From positions 1 through 44,680 of the forward strand of contig NZ_BEWA01000034.1 of NCBI RefSeq assembly GCF_003112535.1: a stretch of DNA of 44,680 bases. The letters run 5' to 3'. Position 1 is the stretch's first letter. Every line of letters starts with the position of its first letter. Positions 32,853 through 40,038 of this stretch are shown one piece after another. The DNA is from Streptomyces rishiriensis (GTDB lineage Bacteria > Actinomycetota > Actinomycetes > Streptomycetales > Streptomycetaceae). Made by a program: the position numbers and the translations under genes. The notes under the pieces are model-generated. The model worked only from the letters and a program-made list of their open reading frames with translations. It searched no databases and was not told where the DNA came from.

Positions 32853-33248
32853 ATGCAGAAGTGGCAGTACTCACCGACCGCCGTGACGGTGCCCGAGCTG
32901 GTCCTGGACCCCTACCGCTGCGGTTTCGACGCGCGGCCGACTCTGGACGGGCCGGAGTCGGGGGAGCAGTGGGGGGACGAGGACTGGCGAGTGCCGCCTC
33001 AAGCGAGGGCGGCCGAGGAAGAGCCGCTGTGGCCTGCACCTGACCCGAGCGGTCGGCTCCCGATGCCGATGCCGATGCCGATGCCGATGCCGATGGCCGC
33101 GGCCGACCGGCGGCGTCTGGAGCTGCAGGCGGCACTGATCCGAGCGGGAGTCGCGCCCGAGGCCGGAGATCTGCACGCGGTGGACGCCTTGAGCGCCCTC
33201 GACGACACCGTCAACGACGCCGTCCGGCGCTGGATCGCCGTCCGCTGA
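32853..33248 (+). CDS. Small hypothetical protein with a Pro-Met repeat
   Basis: 131 residues, start ATG 32853 with GGAGG upstream. N-terminal MQKWQYSPTAVTVPELVLDPYRCGFDARPTLDGPES is acidic and Trp-containing. The centre has six consecutive Pro-Met pairs. The C-terminal third (ADRRRLELQAALIRAGVAPEAGDLHAVDALSALDDTVNDAVRRWI) is probably helical. I do not recognise the family. The frame is well supported by its ribosome-binding site and codon usage. Its neighbour is an anti-sigma-type ATPase gene 167 bp downstream in the same direction. Confidence 0.65.
   Translation: MQKWQYSPTAVTVPELVLDPYRCGFDARPTLDGPESGEQWGDEDWRVPPQARAAEEEPLWPAPDPSGRLPMPMPMPMPMPMAAADRRRLELQAALIRAGVAPEAGDLHAVDALSALDDTVNDAVRRWIAVR
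33060..33095 (+). repeat. Six tandem CCGATG hexamers coding (Pro-Met)6
   Basis: Perfect in-frame hexanucleotide repeat inside the hypothetical gene. Copy changes would lengthen or shorten the Pro-Met linker without a frameshift. Confidence 0.95.
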
Positions 33249-33415
33249 GCTCGGCGGCATCGCTGCGGTGCAGGCAAGGGGGGATCTCGTCACCGGCCCT
33301 GCGGCCGGCCGGGGCCTGCACCGCGGCCCGGCCGGCCGGACGGCGGCTGTGCCGGGCGACAGGCCCCGGGCATGGAGGCCGAGATGGCGGGTAGAGGCGC
33401 ACTTGTGAAGGCAGA

Positions 33416-33889
33416 ATGAGGGCGGCATCCACGGTGTCTCGGTCCAGAGCTGACGGCCGCAGCGGACCTGATGACCACTTCATCCGCGCCGGGTACACCC
33501 TCGGCGCAGACGACGGCCGCATCGCCGACGCCCGTCGGTGCGCCCTCGCATTCCTCGACCAGGCCGAAGCGGACTACCCCCTGTCGGTGCCCACCCGCAC
33601 GAGGGACCTGACCCAGCTCGTGGTCAGCGAGCTGGTCACCAACGCCTGCAAGTACGCCCCGGGCCCGGTTCTCGTGGAACTGGGCATCAACACCCATGCC
33701 GTGGACGTCGTCGTGTGGGACAGCGACCCCCTCGTGCCTGCCGCCCGGGCTGCCGATCCCCGACGGGTCGGGCACCACGGCCTGGAGATCGTCCAGGCCG
33801 TCAGCGAGGCCCTGGTCGTCGAGCGGGAGCCGGTCGGCAAGCGCATCACGGCCCGCATCGCCCTGTCCGACAACCGAGCGCGTGCCTGA
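33416..33889 (+). CDS. RsbW-like ATP-binding protein (HATPase_c, anti-sigma type)
   Basis: 157 residues. A GHKL-type fold with N-box LTQLVVSELVTNACKYAPGP and a reduced G-box region VVVWDSDP... VGHHGLEIVQAVSEALVVEREPVGKRITARI. It lacks a histidine-kinase dimerisation domain. Streptomyces encode dozens of these stand-alone ATPases, which act as anti-sigma factors or serine kinases of anti-anti-sigma factors. No sigma factor or STAS-domain gene lies beside it. The start is taken as ATG 33416; later in-frame starts would also leave the domain intact. Confidence 0.82.
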   Translation: MRAASTVSRSRADGRSGPDDHFIRAGYTLGADDGRIADARRCALAFLDQAEADYPLSVPTRTRDLTQLVVSELVTNACKYAPGPVLVELGINTHAVDVVVWDSDPLVPAARAADPRRVGHHGLEIVQAVSEALVVEREPVGKRITARIALSDNRARA

Positions 33890-33987
33890 CAGCGCACGCG
33901 GGACTCGTTTTCCTCTGGTGCAGGAGATGGCGACGGACGAGGTCGGGGCGCAGGGCCGGGCTCAGCGCTGAGGGGCGGGGCTGGGGG

Positions 33988-34665
33988 TCACGACTGTGCA
34001 GGCGTCGTGGACGGCGCGGGAGTGAGCGGTGCGGCGGCCTCCCAGGCGAATCCGTCGGGGTCGGTGAAGGCGTCGGCGGTGCTGCCGAGCACGAGGCGGT
34101 GCGAGCCGGTGCCGTCGGCGGGCACGCCGAGGTCCTTGGCCAGGCCGCGGCGCTTGTACAGCGCCAGCTTGACGAGGCCCGCCTGACCGGGGGCGAACTC
34201 GGCGTACTTGCCGCCGAAACTCTTGGCCACGGTCAGCCCCCTGCCTACGTAGAACTGCTTGGTGGCCTTCACGTCCTCGACCCCGAGCAGCAGGACGACC
34301 TCGTCGATCTCGCGGGTGGCGGGGCCGGTGTCCTTCTTCGCCGAGGTCGCGATCTTCCAGATCGTCCCGTCCGGGGCCTGGACGACGCCGCCGTAGCCCC
34401 ACAGCGATTTCGCGGCGGGCTTCAGCACCGCGGCGCCTGCCTCCACGGCGGCGGCGACGAAGCCGTCGACGGTGGCCGGCCCGGACACCGTGAGCGCCAT
34501 GGTGAAGCCGCGGAATCCGGTGGAGGGCGCCTCGGACGCCCGCAGGCGTATGTGCGTGTCCACTCCGAAGGCGGTGTAGAAGCGGCGGGCGGCCTCGACG
34601 TCGGCCACCTCCAGGGTGACGGACGCGACGGACACCAGGGACGGGATGGATGCGGTGGTTGCCAT
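33988..34665 (-). CDS. Two-module VOC-superfamily protein (glyoxalase-like)
   Basis: 225 residues, two tandem VOC modules: SVTLEVADVEAARRFYTAFGVDTHIRL ... YGGVVQAPDGTIWKIATS (module 1), then EIDEVVLLLGVEDVKATKQFYVGRGLTVAKSFGGKYAEF ... AFTDPDGFAWEAA (module 2). Neither module shows the full His/Glu metal set of ring-cleavage dioxygenases, so it may act as a binding or resistance protein, or as an isomerase. The ATG at 34665 is chosen; a GTG three codons upstream is equally possible and neither has a well-spaced ribosome-binding site. Confidence 0.8.
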   Translation of the reverse strand: MATTASIPSLVSVASVTLEVADVEAARRFYTAFGVDTHIRLRASEAPSTGFRGFTMALTVSGPATVDGFVAAAVEAGAAVLKPAAKSLWGYGGVVQAPDGTIWKIATSAKKDTGPATREIDEVVLLLGVEDVKATKQFYVGRGLTVAKSFGGKYAEFAPGQAGLVKLALYKRRGLAKDLGVPADGTGSHRLVLGSTADAFTDPDGFAWEAAAPLTPAPSTTPAQS

Positions 34666-34773
34666 GGCCTCCACGCTAGGGGCTGCAGCGCGGCCGGGGC
34701 TTCTCGATTCCTGACCGATGTCGTCACCTCGCCCGTTCGATGGCCGGCCGCCCCACCGGCCCGTCCGGCTCCC

Positions 34774-35414
34774 TCAGGGGAGGATCTTGATGGCGCTCTG
34801 CCAGTTCAGCTCCAGGGGCTGCTGGAGGGAGATGTGCAGGAAACCCAGCGCCTCCAGCTCCCGGGCGCGGCGCAGCGGACCGACGTCCCGGGGACGCATC
34901 GCGCCGGAGGAGACCAGCTCCGCGACCTTGGCCTTGGCGGCGGAGTCGTCTCCGGCGATCAGCACGTCGAGCGGGAAGCCGTGGCCCTCACCTGTCGTGA
35001 GCAGCCCGGCGAACGTGGTGTTGAACGCCTTCACGACCTTCGTGTCCGTGCCGACGATCTGCTGGATCTGCTCGGCCGCCGACGTGTCGGCGGGGGTCAC
35101 CCGCGCGTCCATGGTGGAGAAGTCGACGGGATTGCAGATGTCCACACCAGGACCTGCCCGGACAGCGTGGCACGGGCGGATCGGGCGGCCTCCAGCGCCG
35201 CGTCATAGGGCAGGGCCAGCACGGTCATGTCGGCCGCCTGCGCTGCGGTGGCCGAGTCTGTTTCGCCCTCCGGGAAGCGCTGCTCGAGCTCGGCGGCCGC
35301 CGCTCGGCCCCGGTCGGCGTCGGGGTGGACGAGGCACACGCCGTGGCCGCCGGTGAGTGCGCGGACGGCGATGGCCCGGCCCATGTTGCCAGGGCCGACG
35401 ATGTTGATCCTCAA
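34774..35414 (-). pseudogene. NADPH-dependent F420 reductase family gene, frameshifted
   Basis: TTG 35414 after GGAAGG starts LRINIVGPGNMGRAIAVRALTGGHGVCLVHPD (Rossmann GxGNMG) and runs to SGQVLVW. The correct continuation, DICNPVDFSTMDARVTPADTSAAEQIQQ ... VKAFNTTFAGLL ... LQQPLELNWQSAIKILP, is in another frame. At about 35147 the DNA reads GTCCTGGTGTGGACATC; adding one G restores VLVVDICNP and gives exactly 214 codons, the usual length for F420-dependent NADP oxidoreductases. Everything else is intact, so the lesion is recent or a sequencing error. The intact enzyme would exchange electrons between NADPH and coenzyme F420. Confidence 0.85.
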
Positions 35415-35741
35415 GTCGCTGCCTTCCGGTCGGGCTGGGCTGAGCGGCAGTGCCCCGGGCCGACCGTCCGGGCAGCGAGCAGAGGCCGGGTGAGGGCCCC
35501 TCCCGAAGCACCGTCCGGACACCGCCTGGCGCGACTGCATACCTATCCCGCGACGCGCCGCTTGTATGCGCTGAAGGCCCGCGCGTCACCCTTGCGTCCG
35601 ACAGCGTGCCGCGACGCGTCCGGTCCCGAGGCCATCGTGGTCCCGCTGACGCCCGCTCCGGAAAGCGGCCAGAACCGGGGTGAGCCCCGGGGGCCCGCGC
35701 ACCGGAGCCCCGTCACCTGCGTGATCGTGTTACGTGTCCGC
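35415..35741. other. Gap without a recognised gene
   Basis: 327 bp between the F420-reductase relic and the membrane protein gene. Apart from the short hairpin at 35676 and the GGAAGG ahead of 35414 I see nothing in it. Confidence 0.5.
35676..35691 (-). terminator. Possible weak terminator of the membrane protein/TetR genes
   Basis: CCGGGG, TGAG, CCCCGG: a short perfect stem 50 bp past the minus-strand stop at 35742. Confidence 0.35.
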
Positions 35742-36494
35742 TCAGTCGTTCGCCTCGTCCTGCTGGGACGTCCCCGCGAAGGCGCGGCCGGGTCCGCGGT
35801 TGCCGAAGATCTTGACGAGTGTGCGGGTGCGGACCAGCACGACCTGAGTGATCACCTGGAGCAAGATCCACGAGACCGCGTACAGGACGCCGTCCAGCGC
35901 GGGGACGCTGTCGACGGGCAGGGCGAAGGCCATGACGATCCGCAGCAGGGCGTCGCACAGCAGACCAACGCCCCACAGCACCGTCAAGCCGCGCCACACA
36001 CGCCGGAACGACGCGTCGGACTCCCACAACCGCTCCAGGGTCGGAGTCTTCCCGGGCAGGAGACTGCGCAGCGCCTGGTAGGTGAACGGGCGCCCGGTGA
36101 ACAGGGTGACCAGCAGCCAGATTCCGGCCAGTGCGGTGAACAGGCCGTTGCGGGCGAGAGCGATGCGCGGTTCCGCGGTCACCAGCGAGGCCACCGCGCT
36201 CACCGCGAGCAGTACGAGGGTGAATGCCCCGATCGCGTCCAGCCTTCGATGACGTATCGCGGAGTGGAGCGTGTGCAGAGCGGGCGCGGAACCGCTGAGC
36301 AGCAGAGCGGTGATCTCACCCACTCCGCCCGCACGTAGCAGGTAATAGAGCCCGACGGGAAGCACGATGTCGCAGACGACGGTGATCGCGAAAGCCCAGG
36401 GTGAAGAGGGGCTCTCGGATGCGTTGGTGGATGCCGTCGCGGAATGTGCGGACGCGGGCGTCGTGGACTCGGGGCGGGGTGTGGGGGAGGTCAT
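35742..36494 (-). CDS. Integral membrane protein, VC0807-like family
   Basis: 250 residues. A Ser/Thr/Ala-rich N-terminus is followed by about six membrane segments: WAFAITVVCDIVLPVGLYYLL, ITALLLSGSAPALHTLHSA, IGAFTLVLLAVSAVASLV, NGLFTALAGIWLLVTLFTG, VWRGLTVLWGVGLLCDALLRIV, and VLYAVSWILLQVITQVVLV. The RHRRLDAIGAF motif and conserved RPFTYQAL segment match the VC0807-like integral membrane family, whose role is not known. It follows the TetR regulator by 49 bp on the same strand, so the regulator most likely controls it. A role in efflux or membrane homeostasis is a guess from that pairing. Confidence 0.82.
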   Translation of the reverse strand: MTSPTPRPESTTPASAHSATASTNASESPSSPWAFAITVVCDIVLPVGLYYLLRAGGVGEITALLLSGSAPALHTLHSAIRHRRLDAIGAFTLVLLAVSAVASLVTAEPRIALARNGLFTALAGIWLLVTLFTGRPFTYQALRSLLPGKTPTLERLWESDASFRRVWRGLTVLWGVGLLCDALLRIVMAFALPVDSVPALDGVLYAVSWILLQVITQVVLVRTRTLVKIFGNRGPGRAFAGTSQQDEAND

Positions 36495-36543
36495 GGAATG
36501 TGCTCCAGAGTGGTGGCCTTGGGCATGCCGGCCGAACGTGGTC

Positions 36544-37164
36544 TCACACGGGCGTCGTGCAGCGGTCGAACGCGACCGTCAGTTCGCGAGCGCACCGGTC
36601 CAGGTCCACCTCCGCCAGGGACAGATGACGGCGCAGGACGGCATCGATCGCGCCACGGATGGCCAGGGCCATGGTGAGGCAGTCGAAGCTGCCGAACTCC
36701 CCTGCCTCACAGCCCTGTTCGAGCAGGTCGGCAAGCCGGTCCACGGACATGATGCTGCGTTCGACGTCCTCCAGGCCGGTGATCTGCCGGTCCCGGATCA
36801 TTTTGACGATCTCGGTGAGCGCCTGGGTGTGCATCGGATAGCGCGCGATGAAGTCGAAGTTCGACGTGATGTACGCGCTCAGCTTGCCGCGGTACGTCCG
36901 CTCGTCGCCCATGCGCTTTCCGGCCACCTTTTCGGCCTTTTCGACGATGACGCGGGCGGCTTCCGCGAAAAGCTCGGGCTTGCCGGAGAAGTGGTACGAG
37001 ATCATCCCCGTACTGCAGAGTTCGGCCTGCTGCGAGATTCTGCTGAACGACGCCTTTGTGTAGCCGGATTCGGCGAGTGTCTCGATAGCCGCCTGTACTA
37101 TCTGCGCCCGCCGCGCATTCTGCGTGAAAGTCCTGGTGTGCGCCTTGGCTGTTCTGGCCGTCAT
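36544..37164 (-). CDS. TetR-family transcriptional regulator
   Basis: 206 residues. N-terminal helix-turn-helix about 17-62: RRAQIVQAAIETLAESGYTKASFSRISQQAELCSTGMISYHFSGKPELFAEAARVI. The ligand-binding half contains TSNFDFIARYPMHTQALTEIVKMIRD and CLTMALAIRGAIDAVLRRHLSL. Such proteins repress neighbouring genes until a small molecule binds. The gene downstream on the same strand, a VC0807-like membrane protein, is the natural target. It also sits next to the polyketide cluster edge, so the ligand could be the polyketide product. GAGG lies close before ATG 37164. Confidence 0.9.
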   Translation of the reverse strand: MTARTAKAHTRTFTQNARRAQIVQAAIETLAESGYTKASFSRISQQAELCSTGMISYHFSGKPELFAEAARVIVEKAEKVAGKRMGDERTYRGKLSAYITSNFDFIARYPMHTQALTEIVKMIRDRQITGLEDVERSIMSVDRLADLLEQGCEAGEFGSFDCLTMALAIRGAIDAVLRRHLSLAEVDLDRCARELTVAFDRCTTPV

Positions 37165-37301
37165 GACCTCAGATTAACCGGGTCTTGATCGTGATTTTCC
37201 TAGAGTCCGGAGGTTCGTTGCCTCGTTGAGATATCTCTCCCCCCGTCCCCCGCGGGCCCTTCTCCGGCTCCGTCGGTCCGGCAGCCGTGGGCGGCCGGCA
37301 G

Positions 37302-38297
37302 TCAGCACACCGGCGTCCGTCGAGCCGTCCTGCGGACGGCGTCGACGAGGTCCATCGTGGCGATCGAGTCCATGAGCCGGCGGGTGTCGCCGCCGCCCGA
37401 GCGGCCCGCGCACGCGAACTCCGCCAGCAGGAGCGCCAGCTGGTCGGCGGCGGGCAGAACCAGCCGCTCCTCGCGGTCCTGTTCCTCGATGACGAGCAGC
37501 GGCTGATGGGCGGCCGGCGGAGTGAACGCCCGGGTCACCGTCAGCCGGGCCCGATCGCCCCACACCGTGTACGTCGACGCATAGGCGTGCTCGAAGCCGA
37601 ACGCCAGCTCGGCCAGCACCCCTGACGGTGAGGTGAGCAGTACCTGACCCGACAGATCGAGGCCGTCCGAGGCGCGGGTGCGCAACGTCGCCCCGGCCAC
37701 CTCCAGTTCCGGCCCGAGCAGGTGCACGGCGGCCCTCAGCGGGTACACGCCGACGTCGAGCAGCGCGCCGCCGCCCAGCCGCGTGTCGTAGCGGATGTCG
37801 TCCTGTTGCAGGGGCGGAATGCAGAACGCGGCACGGAAGGAGGCCGGCCGGCCCACACGGCCGTCGGCCATCAGCTCCCGCACCCTGGCGTGCTGCGGGT
37901 GGTGCAGGAACATGAAGTTCTCCCGCAGCGCCAGCCCGCGTTCCGCTGCCAGCGCGCACAGGGAACGCGCTTCGGCGGCGTCGACCCCGATCGGCTTCTC
38001 CACCAGCACGTGCTTGCCCGCCCGCAGCGCCCGCTCGGCCCAGTGACGGTGCAGGGCCGTCGGGGTCGACACGTACACCGCGTCCACGTCCGTTCGCTCC
38101 AGCAGTGCCTCGGCGTCCTCCTCGGCCGCGCAGCCGAACTGTTCCGCGAAGCGGGCCGCCTTCTTCGCCGCGCGTCCGGCGACGGCCACCAGCTCCCACT
38201 CCGGCATGCGGGTCACCGTCGGCAGGACCCGCCGCTCGGCCATCGACGAGGTGCCGATCGCTCCCAGGCGCAGCGGCCGCGCCGCCGGGGCCGTCAC
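37302..38297 (-). CDS. NDP-hexose 3-ketoreductase (Gfo/Idh/MocA family)
   Basis: 331 residues. Rossmann start RLGAIGTSSMAERRVLPTVTRMPEWELVAVAGR, VDAVYVSTPTALHRHWAERALRAGKHVLVEKPIGVDAAEA with the EKP motif, and LRENFMFLHHPQHARVRELMADGRVG. It closely fits NDP-4-keto-2,6-dideoxyhexose 3-ketoreductases of the KijD10/SpnN/OleW type, which reduce the 3-keto group left by the 2,3-dehydratase and so fix C-3 stereochemistry in 2,6-dideoxysugars. GTG 38297 overlaps the dehydratase stop (GTGA), giving obligate coupling with that partner. It is cytoplasmic and part of the sugar-supply arm of the polyketide cluster. Confidence 0.9.
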   Translation of the reverse strand: MTAPAARPLRLGAIGTSSMAERRVLPTVTRMPEWELVAVAGRAAKKAARFAEQFGCAAEEDAEALLERTDVDAVYVSTPTALHRHWAERALRAGKHVLVEKPIGVDAAEARSLCALAAERGLALRENFMFLHHPQHARVRELMADGRVGRPASFRAAFCIPPLQQDDIRYDTRLGGGALLDVGVYPLRAAVHLLGPELEVAGATLRTRASDGLDLSGQVLLTSPSGVLAELAFGFEHAYASTYTVWGDRARLTVTRAFTPPAAHQPLLVIEEQDREERLVLPAADQLALLLAEFACAGRSGGGDTRRLMDSIATMDLVDAVRRTARRTPVC

Positions 38298-39673
38298 AGC
38301 GACCTCAGCGCGGTGATCAGCGTACGTGCCTGGACACTCAAGTTGTGGCTGTAGCGCAGCAGTTCGTCGACCTGGCGCAGCGACACCCAGCGGAACTCCT
38401 CCGATTCCAGAGGCATGTCGTCCTCGACCTCGATGATGACGTAGTGGCTCTGGGCGTTGAGGAACCGCCCGCCCTCCTCCGACAGCAGCACGTCGTACAC
38501 GGCCCTGCCGCGCCGCTTCTGCACCTCGTCCAGGTAGGGCGGCCACGATGCGCGCGGCAGGTGCGAGTAGTTCCGGACCGTGCACTGCACCGTCGGCCCC
38601 AGCTCGACCACCGTCAGGAAGCCGGCCTCGGCGCGCGCCCGCAGCAGCACGTGCCGTACGCCTTCGACCCGGCGTACGAACAGGGCCGCGATGCCCGTCC
38701 CGTGCGGCTCGATGAGCGGCTGCGACCACGCCGCCACCTCACGGCGGCCCGAGACGACGTCCACGGCCACCACGCTGAAGTGGTGGCCGTGGACGTGGGA
38801 CACGGCGTGCGGATCATGCCGCCAGCCCTGTGTGTCCGCGAGCCCGATCGGAGACACGCTCACGTCGTGCTCCGCCCGTCGCCGGGTGATCCAACTGCGT
38901 ATCTCGGCGTCCGGGTGCAGCGACGCGGCCAGGGCGGAGGCGTCCGCCCGCCAGTCGGGCAGGCACGACAGGACCGTCCGTGCGTCCATGTTCACGACGT
39001 TGTCCTGCTTGAGCAGCATGTTCACCTGGCGCAGAGTCAGCCAGGCGAAGTCCTCGCCCGCCTCCACGTCCGGACCGACCCGCACGATCATGTTGCGGTT
39101 CCTCTTGCGGAAGAACCACGAACCCTGCTCCGACTGGAGGACGTCGGCCACCACCGCACCCGGGGCGGGACTGCGGAAACACTCCAGGTACCGGACGGCC
39201 GAACCTCCGTGCACCCGCCGGTAGTTGCTCTTCGTCGCCTGGACGGTCGGCGACAACTGCATCCCGTTCACGTTGCCCGGCTCCGACTTCGCCTGCATCA
39301 GCAGGTGAGGTATTCCCCCGAAGTCCCGCATGGCGATCCCCAGGATCCCGATCTCGGGCTGATCGACGATCGGCTGCTCCCACGCGGACACCGGACCGAA
39401 GTCCGAGTGGACCCGCAGCCCGTGCACCGAGAAGAAGCCGCCGCTCGCGTGCCGCAGATCGCCGGTCCCCTCCTCGAACCGCCAGCCTGACAGGCCCGCG
39501 AACGGCACCCGTTCCACCTTCTGCGGCTGCGCGTGACGCCTGTCCTCCAGCCACGCCGCGAGTTCCACGTCGCTCAGCACACCGCCGTCGACGGTCGCCG
39601 CGGAGGCCGCCAGCGCTGCCAACGTGTGGGCCTCCTCGCCGTGCGACACCGCAGGCGCGACTGTCGGAGTCAT
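38294..39673 (-). CDS. NDP-hexose 2,3-dehydratase
   Basis: 459 residues with a visible internal duplication. Half 1 has LLMQAKSEPGNVNGMQLSPTVQATKSNY and FAWLTLRQVNMLLKQDNVVNMDARTVLSCL. Half 2 has VLLRARAEAGFLTVVELGPTVQCTVRNY and FRWVSLRQVDELLRYSHNLSVQARTLITAL. This is the TylX3/SpnO/OleV family, which removes the 2-hydroxyl of TDP-4-keto-6-deoxyglucose, the first committed step to 2-deoxysugars. ATG 39673 follows AGAAGGG; a TTG one codon upstream is possible. It is translationally coupled to the 3-ketoreductase and divergent from the PKS, so the product is predicted to carry a 2,6-dideoxysugar. The remaining sugar genes and the glycosyltransferase must lie elsewhere. Confidence 0.94.
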   Translation of the reverse strand: MTPTVAPAVSHGEEAHTLAALAASAATVDGGVLSDVELAAWLEDRRHAQPQKVERVPFAGLSGWRFEEGTGDLRHASGGFFSVHGLRVHSDFGPVSAWEQPIVDQPEIGILGIAMRDFGGIPHLLMQAKSEPGNVNGMQLSPTVQATKSNYRRVHGGSAVRYLECFRSPAPGAVVADVLQSEQGSWFFRKRNRNMIVRVGPDVEAGEDFAWLTLRQVNMLLKQDNVVNMDARTVLSCLPDWRADASALAASLHPDAEIRSWITRRRAEHDVSVSPIGLADTQGWRHDPHAVSHVHGHHFSVVAVDVVSGRREVAAWSQPLIEPHGTGIAALFVRRVEGVRHVLLRARAEAGFLTVVELGPTVQCTVRNYSHLPRASWPPYLDEVQKRRGRAVYDVLLSEEGGRFLNAQSHYVIIEVEDDMPLESEEFRWVSLRQVDELLRYSHNLSVQARTLITALRSL

Positions 39674-40038
39674 CAATCAGCCCTTCTCTCGACCGGGGGG
39701 GTGCGACCGTGCGCGTGATCGACCAGGGCGAGCGCACCAGCGCGCGCGCACCCGCGCCGAAGGACGCGCAGCCGAATCCGCCCCCACAGGGTGCCCGTTC
39801 GCATTCGAGCATTCGCCTAGACCGCCGCCCCTTGCGGCAGGCCCCGCCACTGGCTATGGCGCGCCGCCGCGTCCGGCGGCGGTGGCCGCGGCCGGCCGGG
39901 GCGACCGCCCGGGCAAGGCCCACCGACGTGCCTAGAGATTCCCCTAGAGCGTTTCCCCGGATCACCGGACGGCCCCTGTCCGCGTGCGAATGTGTGAGCC
40001 ACCCCCAGCCTCCCGCCCCCGGTTTTGGAGTGCCATCG
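39674..40038. other. Divergent promoter region of deoxysugar genes and PKS
   Basis: 365 bp. It contains the operator candidate at 39932, a direct pair of CCTAGAG (39931 and 39943, 12 bp apart), a CCTAGA at 39817 and the PKS ribosome-binding site TTTTGGAG at 40023-40030. No gene is supported. Confidence 0.65.
39932..39947. promoter_or_regulatory. PAS-LuxR (PimM-type) operator candidate in the PKS/deoxysugar promoter
   Basis: CTAGAGATTCCCCTAG matches 14 of 16 positions of the CTVGGGAWWTCCCBAG consensus that I recall for PimM-type PAS-LuxR activators, and is itself nearly palindromic. It lies 92 bp upstream of the PKS start and 259 bp from the dehydratase start. A related CCTAGA occurs at 39817. 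CTAG is rare in Streptomyces DNA, which makes the cluster notable. Confidence 0.55.

Noticed and set aside
35140..35150. Programmed frameshift in the F420 reductase gene
   Set aside because: No slippery heptamer, stimulatory hairpin or internal Shine-Dalgarno sequence is evident; a one-base loss explains it.
39931..39949. SARP-type direct repeats (CCTAGAG twice)
   Set aside because: The period is 12 bp rather than the 11 or 22 bp typical of SARP heptamers, and the pair reads better as one PAS-LuxR-like palindrome.
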